A stretch of DNA of 10,090 nt from a bacterium. GTDB taxonomy: Bacteria; Elusimicrobiota; Elusimicrobia; UBA1565; UBA9628. Position numbers and translations under genes: made by a program. The stretch is taken from the NCBI GenBank assembly GCA_021790955.1, contig JAJYFI010000013.1, positions 3,223-13,312 on the forward strand. Reading direction: 5' to 3'. Shown one piece after another: positions 1 through 5,675 of the stretch (its first letter is position 1; each line of letters starts with the position of its first letter). The notes under the pieces were generated by a model. The model searched no databases and had not been told where the DNA came from. It saw nothing but the letters and a program-made list of their open reading frames with translations.

Positions 1-243
1 GTGACGAACATCGGGGCGGTGGGCGGGCTCTTCGCGACGCCCGTCATCAATCCTCCCGAGACCGGCATCCTCGGCGTCATGAAGATCGAGAAGCGCCCTG
101 CGGTCGTGGACGACCAGGTACGCATCCGCAGCCGCATGAACACCGTGCTGACCTTCGATCACCGGGTCCTGGACGGGGCCGCGGCCGCGAAGTTCCTGGT
201 CGTGTTGGGGAAATATCTCGAGAATCCCCGGACGCTCCTCTGA
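1..243 (+). CDS. Dihydrolipoyl acyltransferase (E2) of a 2-oxoacid dehydrogenase complex, C-terminal fragment
   Basis: This is the last 80 residues of an E2 catalytic domain, which moves an acyl group from the lipoyl arm to CoA in the cytoplasmic pyruvate, 2-oxoglutarate or branched-chain 2-oxoacid dehydrogenase complex. The open frame reaches base 1, so the true start lies upstream and the GTG at base 1 should not be taken as a start. Two family signatures are visible: the TNIGAVGGLFATPVINPPE stretch near the fragment's start and the active-site motif DHRVLDG (fragment residues 53-59), with catalytic His54 and Asp58. lpdA (E3) follows after 3 bases, which is the usual E2-E3 order. Substrate specificity cannot be read from this fragment. 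The upstream E1 genes would settle it. Confidence 0.95.
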   Translation: MTNIGAVGGLFATPVINPPETGILGVMKIEKRPAVVDDQVRIRSRMNTVLTFDHRVLDGAAAAKFLVVLGKYLENPRTLL

Positions 244-246
244 GCC

Positions 247-1662
247 ATGGCCCGAGAAACCGAGGTCCTCGTCGTCGGCGCCGGGCCGGGCGGCTATGTC
301 GCCGCCATCAAGCTTGGAAAACTAGGCAAGAAGACCCTTCTCGTCGACGCGGATTCCAAGCTGGGCGGGGAGTGCCTGAATTATGGCTGCATTCCATCGA
401 AGGCGCTCATCCACGCGGCTGGAACCGCCTACAAGGCGAAGCAAGCCGTGGGGCTCCTGGACGGCGCCGGGATGGCGCTCGATTGGGGCAAAGTCCAGAC
501 CTGGAAAAACGGCGTCGTCTCGAACCTCACCCGCGGCATCGCGATGCTCGAGCGCGGCAACGGCGTCGAGGTCGCGTTCGGGCGAGTACGCTTCACCGGC
601 GATCACGAGGCGGTGATCGCCTCCGCTTCCGGCGAGGAGGCGGTTTCCTTCCAGAACGCCGTCATCGCGACGGGGACTCGCCCCTCCCAGCTTCCCGGCT
701 TCGAGACGGACGGTGACGTCATCACCTCCAAGGAGGCGCTCGATCTCTCGCCGGCGCCGCCTCGGATGCTGGTTGTCGGGGCGGGCGTGATCGGCCTTGA
801 GATTGGGACGTTCCTGGCGAAGCTGGGCACCCAGGTGACGGTTGTCGAGATCGGCGCGCAGATCCTCCCCGGCGTCGAGTCGGACCTTTCCGCGCCGGTC
901 TCAAGGAAGCTCGAGAAAATGGGAGTGACGGTCTGGCTCAACGCGAAGGCCAAGTCCTGCCAGAGGCGTCCCGGCGACGGGCTCTCCGTGAAAGTCCAAG
1001 TTGGGGATGAGGAGCGCGAGCTCGAAGTGGACAAGATCCTGGTCAGCGTCGGCCGCTCCCCGCAAACGGGGGAGCTCGGCCTCGCGGCCGCGGGCGTCAA
1101 GACCGATCCCAAAGGTCATGTGATCGTGGATGAAGAGGGGCGGACCTCCGCCAAGAATATTTTCGCGATCGGGGATGTCGTGGGGCCGCCGTATCTCGCC
1201 CATAAGGCGTCTCGCGAGGGGATTCTTGCCGCGCTTCGCATCGCGGGGAAGCCCGCGCCGGAGCGAGGCGCCGTGCCGTGGGCGGTTTTCAGCGACCCGG
1301 AGATCGCCTTTGTGGGCGAGACCGAGGCCGAGGCGCGCTCCCGCGGAGCCTCGGTCCTGACGGGGCGCTTTCCCTTCACGGCATCAGGCCGCGCCATGGC
1401 CGTGCGGGAGACGGACGGCTTCGTCAAGGTGATCGCCGACCGGCAAAGCCACCAAATCCTGGGCTGCGGCATCGTGGGTCCTTCGGCCTCGGACCTCATC
1501 GGCGAGGCCTGCCTCGCGGTCAGGGTGGGAGCCCGGCTTGAGGACGCGGCGTCGACTATCCACCCCCATCCGACGTTGAATGAGGCTTTCATGGAAGCCT
1601 GCGAGGCGGCCTTGGGGGAGGCGATCCATATCATGGCGCCCGCCGTTTCAAAAACCGTTTAG
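247..1662 (+). CDS. lpdA: Dihydrolipoyl dehydrogenase (E3)
   Basis: This flavoprotein reoxidises the dihydrolipoyl arm of E2 and passes electrons through FAD to NAD+. The 471 residues are normal for the family. Visible in order: the N-terminal FAD-binding GAGPGG (residues 11-16), the redox-active disulfide motif GGECLNYGCIPSK with Cys43 and Cys48, a second Rossmann motif VVGAGVIGLEIG for NAD binding, the FAD-contacting AIGDV, and the C-terminal HPHPTLNE motif with the catalytic pair His441 and Glu446. The ATG lies 3 bases after the E2 stop with no obvious Shine-Dalgarno, so translational coupling to E2 is likely. The gene may also serve other lipoyl systems such as glycine cleavage. The identification is secure. 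Confidence 0.98.
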   Translation: MARETEVLVVGAGPGGYVAAIKLGKLGKKTLLVDADSKLGGECLNYGCIPSKALIHAAGTAYKAKQAVGLLDGAGMALDWGKVQTWKNGVVSNLTRGIAMLERGNGVEVAFGRVRFTGDHEAVIASASGEEAVSFQNAVIATGTRPSQLPGFETDGDVITSKEALDLSPAPPRMLVVGAGVIGLEIGTFLAKLGTQVTVVEIGAQILPGVESDLSAPVSRKLEKMGVTVWLNAKAKSCQRRPGDGLSVKVQVGDEERELEVDKILVSVGRSPQTGELGLAAAGVKTDPKGHVIVDEEGRTSAKNIFAIGDVVGPPYLAHKASREGILAALRIAGKPAPERGAVPWAVFSDPEIAFVGETEAEARSRGASVLTGRFPFTASGRAMAVRETDGFVKVIADRQSHQILGCGIVGPSASDLIGEACLAVRVGARLEDAASTIHPHPTLNEAFMEACEAALGEAIHIMAPAVSKTV

Positions 1663-1669
1663 GAGGGGG
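1661..1669 (+). promoter_or_regulatory. Shine-Dalgarno of lipB, overlapping the lpdA stop
   Basis: AGGAGGGGG begins inside the lpdA TAG stop (1660-1662). It contains a full AGGAGG, 6 bases before the GTG at 1673. This fixes the lipB start at 1673, where the conserved protein begins. The open frame extends back to an ATG at 1580, but that part overlaps lpdA and has no family similarity. Confidence 0.85.
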
Positions 1670-1672
1670 CTC

Positions 1673-2290
1673 GTGGACGTTGTTGATCTCGGACTGCGCG
1701 ACTTTGCCGAGGTCTGGGAACTCCAGAAGGAGTTCGTCGAGAGGCGGCTTGCGGGGGCGGTCGCCGACACGCTTGTTTTGGTCGAGCATCCTCCGGTGTA
1801 CACGCGGGGGCGTTCCGCCCGCACGCCTTCGCCGCCGGGGCTGCCTTATCCTGTCTACGACATCGAGCGCGGCGGGGACATCACCTACCACGGGCCCGGC
1901 CAGCTAGTCGGTTATCCGATCGTCGACCTTAACGGCTCCGGGCTTTGGGTCGGCGCCTTCATCCGCAGGATCGAGTCGTCGCTCATCGCCGCCATCGAGG
2001 CGGAGGGGATCGCCGCGGAGCGCCTGCCAGGATTCACGGGGGTCTGGTCGCGGGGAAAGAAGGCGGCCTCGATCGGGATCGCCGTCCGCGGCGGCGTCTC
2101 CTACCACGGTTTTGCGCTCAACGTGGACATGGATTTGGCACCTTTCGGGTGGATTCGTCCTTGCAAACTTGAAAGCACCGAGATGAGCACTCTTTCGCGG
2201 CTCGCGGGACGGGGGATCCCTGTCGCTCGCATGAAGGATCGGGTTATCCGGGCTTTTGAAGAATCGTTCACCCCTGCCGTTTCCGCGTGA
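1673..2290 (+). CDS. lipB: Lipoyl(octanoyl) transferase LipB
   Basis: LipB transfers octanoate from octanoyl-acyl carrier protein to the lysine of lipoyl domains. This is the first step of endogenous lipoate synthesis, before sulfur insertion by LipA. With the GTG start the protein has 205 residues, typical of the family. Signatures are RGGDITYHGPGQLVGYP (residues 66-82), the catalytic lysine in KAASIG (Lys130), the SYHGFALNVDMDL stretch (residues 143-155), and the acyl-thioester cysteine in IRPC (Cys164). It directly follows E2 and E3 of a lipoylated complex, so the cluster pairs the apo-enzyme with its cofactor machinery. No lipA is visible in the window. The last 4 bases overlap the GTG of the next gene (GTGA), suggesting coupled translation. 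Confidence 0.97.
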   Translation: MDVVDLGLRDFAEVWELQKEFVERRLAGAVADTLVLVEHPPVYTRGRSARTPSPPGLPYPVYDIERGGDITYHGPGQLVGYPIVDLNGSGLWVGAFIRRIESSLIAAIEAEGIAAERLPGFTGVWSRGKKAASIGIAVRGGVSYHGFALNVDMDLAPFGWIRPCKLESTEMSTLSRLAGRGIPVARMKDRVIRAFEESFTPAVSA

Positions 2291-2733
2291 CCCGCCGCGA
2301 CATCGTCATCTCCGCCTTCGTCGTCTTTTGGCTGGGGCTCTTCAACTACGAGACCTTCCGTCTCAACTATCTTTCGCCATTGTTCGGGCGGGAGCTCCCC
2401 AAATTCAAGCTTCTCTTCCCGCCCGCGGGCTGGACCATGTTCTATCGCGTGGACGAGTGGGACGGCCGCTGCGAGGTCTTCGGCCTCAAGGGAAGCCGGC
2501 GAGATCTGATCGACCCCCGCCGCATTTTCGCCGACCGCTACGCGGGCTACGACAATATCCGCCGCAACATCCTCGTCACGGCGCTCCAGGGGCCCTACGC
2601 CCGCGAGTTTTGCCGCTATCTCCACGGGAAATTTCCCGAGTACGAGGCCTTCGAGGTCGACGAGGTCGTGGTTCCCTCCGTGCTGGAGAAGCCCCAGCGC
2701 CACATCTACCGCCCAGCCTACAAGTGCCTATGA
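2287..2733 (+). CDS. Small membrane-anchored protein of unknown function, beside the HTTM-DCC gene
   Basis: I do not recognise a named family for this 148-residue protein. Residues about 6-20 form one hydrophobic segment (IVISAFVVFWLGLF) preceded by Arg-Arg, which fits a single signal anchor with the rest outside the cytoplasm. The remainder is soluble and rich in aromatic residues, with a distinctive FPPAGWTMFYRVDE stretch (residues 44-57) and two cysteines far apart (Cys62 and Cys147). The GTG start overlaps the lipB stop by 4 bases. The HTTM-DCC membrane protein follows, and the aromatic, membrane-anchored character makes a joint role with it plausible. That link rests on gene order only. 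The coding call is supported by the tight junction and by protein-like composition with no proline/arginine shadow-frame bias. Confidence 0.85.
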   Translation: MTRRDIVISAFVVFWLGLFNYETFRLNYLSPLFGRELPKFKLLFPPAGWTMFYRVDEWDGRCEVFGLKGSRRDLIDPRRIFADRYAGYDNIRRNILVTALQGPYAREFCRYLHGKFPEYEAFEVDEVVVPSVLEKPQRHIYRPAYKCL

Positions 2734-2873
2734 TGGCGCGCGAGGGCTGTGCGGTCGGGGACGCGGTCGGCCAGAAGCCGCCGCTCGGGACTCGGCCTCC
2801 TGCATGCGTAGGTCGGCCTCCGTCACGCCCCGTCCGCGCCGGACCCGGAGGCTCGTCGGAGACGCAGCTATGA
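2730..2873 (+). CDS. Possible 47-residue mini-ORF with ATGA junctions at both ends
   Basis: The 136 bases between the small anchored gene and the HTTM-DCC gene are spanned by one short open frame. Its ATG overlaps the upstream TGA (ATGA at 2730-2733), and its own TGA overlaps the HTTM ATG (ATGA at 2870-2873). The peptide is rich in Pro, Gly and Arg, with no hydrophobic segment and no motif I know. No Shine-Dalgarno precedes it. The double junction is suggestive, but the composition is what a chance frame in GC-rich DNA would give. The same interval holds a 9-base direct repeat, TCGGCCTCC, at 2792-2800 and 2813-2821. Confidence 0.2.
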   Translation: MMAREGCAVGDAVGQKPPLGTRPPACVGRPPSRPVRAGPGGSSETQL

Positions 2874-4156
2874 GCAAGCTGTGGCGGACGTGGTTTCTGG
2901 AGGAGCGGCCGTCGGTGTCTCTCGCCTTGTTTCGAATCGCTCTCGCGGCGACGGTGGGACTGCACGTTTTTCCAACGCTCTTTCAGATGCGCGACAACTA
3001 TCTCCAGGGGGCGTTCCGGGAATTCAATCTCTCTTTTTTCCCCATTCCGATCCTGCGGTGGGTGGCGGGAAGCTCCGACGCCGCCGTTTGGGCGATGGCG
3101 GGCGTCTTTTCGGTCGGCTGGCTTTTTTTCCTGATCGGGCTCCTCACGCGCTGGAGCGGGCTTCTGATGGCCGTGGGCTGCTACTATTTTTACGCCCGCA
3201 ATTCTCTCCACATCGGGACCTTGTCTTTCGACATCCTTCTCGTGACCCTCGTCCTGGCGCTCGTCACCGATTACCCCGGAGATTCCTTCTCGGTCGACGG
3301 CGCGCTCCGGATGGATCCGGAGCCCTGGCGGCGCAAGCGCCCTTTTTTCGTCCAGCGGCTCCTTCAACTCCAGATCGCCGAGACCTATTTCGAGGCGGGG
3401 CTCGGCAAGTGCACGGCGGGGGGCAATTGGTTGAGCGGCAATCCCTACTACTACCTCATGAACAACCCGCCGACAGGGGTCATGAAGCATTTCCCTTTGC
3501 GGGAGACCCTGGCCGGCATGCCGCATCTCTGCCATGCGCTGGGGATCGCCCTTCTGGCGTTTGAGATGACGATTCCTCTTTGGCTTTTCTGGCGCAGGAC
3601 CCGCCCGGCGGCGATCGTCCTCGCGATCCTCTTCCAAACCATGCTTCTTTTCACGATGCACGTCCCGACGATTTTCTTCTTCCTCTTCCCGCCGCAAGCC
3701 CTTCTCTTCCTCGACCCGGAGATCGTCGTGGGCTTCATCGAGAGGCGGCGCGCGCGCAACGCGTCGCGGCCCCAAGACCGGCTGCTCTACGACGGGGGTT
3801 GCTCTTTCTGCCGCGGCTCGGTCCGGAGCCTGGGGGCGCTGGACCCCACGGGGCGCGTCGCGCTGGTCGATTTTCGGGAGCTGGACTTGAAGGGAATTAG
3901 CCCCCGTCTTACCCGCGACGCCTGCATGCGCCGCATCCAGTTCGTCGAAAGGGATGGGAGGCTCAGCGAAGGCTTTGACGCCTTTCGCAGACTGAGCCTC
4001 AAGCTTCCCCTTTTGCGGCCTTTGGCGCCTCTCCTTTATATCCCGGGGATGCGTCTCGTCGGCGTTCCCGCCTACGACTTCATCGCCCGCCACCGCTTCG
4101 AGATCGGCGCCTGGCGTCCGGACCATGACGGCTCAGCAGATGGTCGAGGTCCCTGA
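2870..4156 (+). CDS. HTTM membrane protein fused to a DCC (DUF393) thiol-disulfide domain
   Basis: This is a two-part protein of 428 residues. Residues about 15-285 form a multi-pass HTTM domain, related to vitamin K-dependent gamma-glutamyl carboxylase, with hydrophobic segments near 17-36, 72-92, 97-108, 121-134, 222-240, 247-263 and 266-282. The YFEAGLGKCTAGGNWLSG stretch (173-190) matches by eye the carboxylase region around its active lysine, which would make Lys180 the equivalent. Residues about 304-416 are a DCC domain beginning LLYDGGCSFC, with redox pair Cys311 and Cys314. The family fusion suggests quinone- or thiol-linked chemistry at the membrane, but the substrate is unknown. I chose ATG 2870 over the in-frame ATG at 2804 because GGAG (2858-2861) lies 8 bases before it and MSKLWRTWFLEERP resembles family N-termini. 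The 3' end overlaps the convergent gene by 77 bases. Confidence 0.92.
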   Translation: MSKLWRTWFLEERPSVSLALFRIALAATVGLHVFPTLFQMRDNYLQGAFREFNLSFFPIPILRWVAGSSDAAVWAMAGVFSVGWLFFLIGLLTRWSGLLMAVGCYYFYARNSLHIGTLSFDILLVTLVLALVTDYPGDSFSVDGALRMDPEPWRRKRPFFVQRLLQLQIAETYFEAGLGKCTAGGNWLSGNPYYYLMNNPPTGVMKHFPLRETLAGMPHLCHALGIALLAFEMTIPLWLFWRRTRPAAIVLAILFQTMLLFTMHVPTIFFFLFPPQALLFLDPEIVVGFIERRRARNASRPQDRLLYDGGCSFCRGSVRSLGALDPTGRVALVDFRELDLKGISPRLTRDACMRRIQFVERDGRLSEGFDAFRRLSLKLPLLRPLAPLLYIPGMRLVGVPAYDFIARHRFEIGAWRPDHDGSADGRGP

Positions 4157-4349
4157 GGAAGGACTTTTTGTCCTCGACCGCATGGTAGGCCGCGGCTTTC
4201 GCGGGCGTTGAAAAAAGCGTCAGATAGCAGCCGGGGCAGAAGACGATCCCGTAACGGTCAAGAACTTTGAGGACTCGGGGATTCATCCCGATGATGGCCC
4301 CGAGCGTCTGGCGGCTCAGGGCGCCGTTTTTGCCGCTCTTGGACGCCAT
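4080..4349 (-). CDS. Small CxxC protein, DUF1858-like (hybrid-cluster-associated redox disulfide type)
   Basis: The protein has 89 residues. Residues about 10-72 read like a DUF1858 domain: a first helix around LSRQTLGAIIGMNPRVLKVL, then YGIVFCPGC with Cys38 and Cys41, then a helical tail ending FLRDLDHLLS. In this family the cysteine pair is thought to be redox-active or metal-binding, and no specific reaction is established. The last 16 residues are a basic Arg/Ser/Gly tail encoded antisense to the HTTM-DCC gene, and they are probably disordered. The ATG lies 34 bases inside the end of the upstream 3-hydroxyacyl-CoA dehydrogenase gene, so the two are likely cotranscribed and coupled. A later Met at residue 22 would remove part of the conserved domain, so I keep the first start. 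The domain assignment is from pattern recognition only. Confidence 0.82.
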   Translation of the reverse strand: MASKSGKNGALSRQTLGAIIGMNPRVLKVLDRYGIVFCPGCYLTLFSTPAKAAAYHAVEDKKSFLRDLDHLLSRHGPDARRRSRSGGGR

Positions 4350-5419
4350 TCAAAAGGCCCTTTGGGAAAATTCATCGCGAGCTTGATCGCGACGTCGATG
4401 TCCTCGCGGCTTGCGATGCCGGTATCATGGGCGAGTTGGGCCTCGAGGACGACGGCGCCGATCGTCTTCTCCCAAGCTTCCTCGGGAGGGGGCCCCAGTT
4501 CGGAGAGGCGCGATAGCGCCTCGGGATTCTCGCCCATCCGCTTTCCGTCGGCGTAGAGGTAGAAGCCGCGTCCCGTTTTGCGGCCCCAATGGCCCTGGGC
4601 GACCAAGGCCTCCTGGAGGGGCTGCGGCTTGAGCCGCTCGGGGCGCCCCAGCGACTCATAGATCACCTTCGTGATCGCGAGATTGACGTCGAGCCCGATC
4701 AAGTCCATCAGCTCGAAGGGGCCCATCGGGACCTCTCCCAGCTCGCGCGCCATGCGGTCGAGCAGGGCGGGGGGGCATCTTTTGGAGACGAGCCGCTGGC
4801 AGGCGAGGTAATAGGGGCGCATGACGCGGTTGACGATGAACCCCGGCTTGTCCTTCGCCTGGATCGGGGTCTTTCCCAACGCAGCGACAAAATCCCGGGC
4901 GGCCTTGAAGACCTCGCCCGAGGTTCGGGGGGCGGGGATAACCTCCACGAGCTTGGTCGCGACCGGGGGGTTGAAGAAGTGGAGGCCCAGCACGCGCTCG
5001 GGGGATGCCGCGCCGGCGGCGATCTCAGCGACGGACAGAGATGATGTGTTCGTCGCGAGCATGGAGCTCGGAACGATTCGGCCGAGGCGCTCAAAGAGCG
5101 ATTTCTTCGCCGGGAGATCCTCGGCGATGGCCTCGATGACGAGCTCCGCGCCCGAAAGCTCCTCCAAGGACTTGGCGTAGGAGATGGAATTGAGGGCCCG
5201 CTCGATTTCTCCGGAGGCAATTTTCCCCCTGGTGGCGGCGTCCTCAATCCCCTTTTTGATGCGTCCCGCGGCCTTGCAGGAGGCCTCGGGGCTCTCGTCG
5301 TAGAGGGAGACCTTGAACCCCTTCTGGAGGCAGAGTTGGGCGATCCCGGCGCCCATCACCCCCGCCCCGACGATGCCGACGCGGCGCAGGGGGAGGGTCG
5401 GATTGGCGGTCGAGGTCAT
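4316..5419 (-). CDS. 3-hydroxyacyl-CoA dehydrogenase, PaaH/Hbd type
   Basis: The enzyme oxidises an L-3-hydroxyacyl-CoA to the 3-oxoacyl-CoA with NAD+ in the cytoplasm. With the Met start at 5419 it has 367 residues. Seen in order: Rossmann motif VGIVGAGVMGAGIAQ (GxGxxG at 18-23), NTSS (124-127), the catalytic pair His147 in GLHFFNPP and Glu159 in KLVEV, and GFIVNRV (residues 194-200), followed by the helical 3HCDH domain. After about residue 320 a second, shortened copy of that domain appears, ending FPKGPFEW. Hbd enzymes are about 280-290 residues, while PaaH-like proteins with a full second copy are about 475-500, so this one is intermediate. The frame extends 17 codons further to 5470, but that extension is not conserved and precedes the Rossmann fold too far. 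Its neighbours suggest 3-hydroxyadipyl-CoA as substrate. Hydroxybutyryl-CoA is the alternative. Confidence 0.93.
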   Translation of the reverse strand: MTSTANPTLPLRRVGIVGAGVMGAGIAQLCLQKGFKVSLYDESPEASCKAAGRIKKGIEDAATRGKIASGEIERALNSISYAKSLEELSGAELVIEAIAEDLPAKKSLFERLGRIVPSSMLATNTSSLSVAEIAAGAASPERVLGLHFFNPPVATKLVEVIPAPRTSGEVFKAARDFVAALGKTPIQAKDKPGFIVNRVMRPYYLACQRLVSKRCPPALLDRMARELGEVPMGPFELMDLIGLDVNLAITKVIYESLGRPERLKPQPLQEALVAQGHWGRKTGRGFYLYADGKRMGENPEALSRLSELGPPPEEAWEKTIGAVVLEAQLAHDTGIASREDIDVAIKLAMNFPKGPFEWRPRAAKTAP

Positions 5420-5510
5420 GAGTTTAAAAAATACCAAATTCGCCGACGTTGGAAGCCCCGAAAGTCCCAAAAGTGCCTAGGTCCTAATTCTTTCGGAATT
5501 TCCCCGCTGA
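5420..5510 (-). promoter_or_regulatory. Upstream region of the 3-hydroxyacyl-CoA dehydrogenase gene, weak promoter candidate
   Basis: Read on the minus strand, the bases just before the ATG form an AT-rich patch (TTTGGTATTTTTTAAACTC, 5420-5438) in otherwise GC-rich DNA. TATTTT could serve as a -10, with TTCCAA 15 bases upstream as a poor -35. There is no clear Shine-Dalgarno. A short inverted repeat, AATTC/GAATT (5486-5490 and 5496-5500), lies further upstream. The gap to the preceding gene makes an own promoter plausible, but the elements are weak. Confidence 0.3.
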
Positions 5511-5606
5511 GCCCAGGCGCCCGGAGCGCTTGCCCCGTTCCTGGGGGTGGCCGCCTACAGGGGCTATCAGCATCTCAAGGTCCGGCTCAAGAAAGCGGCA
5601 GCCTGA
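5511..5606 (+). pseudogene. Possible 3' remnant of a plus-strand gene
   Basis: Between a TGA at 5508 and a TGA at 5604, one plus-strand frame reads like a natural protein C-terminus: PFLGVAAYRGYQHLKVRLKK, then three alanines and the stop. It has a hydrophobic stretch followed by a basic amphipathic end, and no usable start or upstream coding sequence. A terminator-like hairpin with a T-rich tail follows 32 bases later in the same orientation, as expected after a gene. I cannot assign a family. The segment is short enough to be coincidence. Confidence 0.2.
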
Positions 5607-5611
5607 TCATC

Positions 5612-5623
5612 CCTTAGCTAAGG
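5612..5623. repeat. Perfect 12-base palindrome
   Basis: CCTTAGCTAAGG is its own reverse complement. It lies between the possible gene remnant and the terminator-like hairpin. It could be a protein-binding site or a small hairpin, or it could be chance. No second copy was noticed in the window. Confidence 0.35.
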
Positions 5624-5638
5624 TCCCCCGAAACCCCT

Positions 5639-5671
5639 TCTCCCCGGAAAAAGGGGAGAGTGGTTTTCTTT
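5639..5671 (+). terminator. Rho-independent terminator-like hairpin
   Basis: The stem TCTCCCC (5639-5645) pairs perfectly with GGGGAGA (5653-5659) across the 7-base loop GGAAAAA, and a T-rich tail (GGTTTTCTTTT) follows. The tail is on the right only, so the element works for plus-strand transcripts, although no intact plus-strand gene ends here. For the minus-strand ATPase ending at 5676 the stem could still form, but without a U-tract. Confidence 0.5.
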
Positions 5672-5675
5672 TAAG

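Noticed and set aside
603..1634. Minus-strand frames of 100-172 codons
   Set aside because: They are antisense to lpdA, which is certain from its motifs.
1580..1672. Upstream ATG extension of lipB
   Set aside because: It lies within the lpdA coding sequence. The GTG at 1673 has a perfect Shine-Dalgarno and matches the family N-terminus.
2576..4126. Minus-strand open frame of 516 codons
   Set aside because: It is antisense to the small anchored gene and the HTTM-DCC gene. Its product is almost entirely charged Arg/Glu/Asp with Pro, as expected from the complement of membrane-protein codons.
5420..5470. 17-codon N-terminal extension of the 3-hydroxyacyl-CoA dehydrogenase
   Set aside because: The Rossmann fold in this family starts a few residues after Met, and the extension is not family-like. 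The AT-rich stretch there fits an upstream region better.
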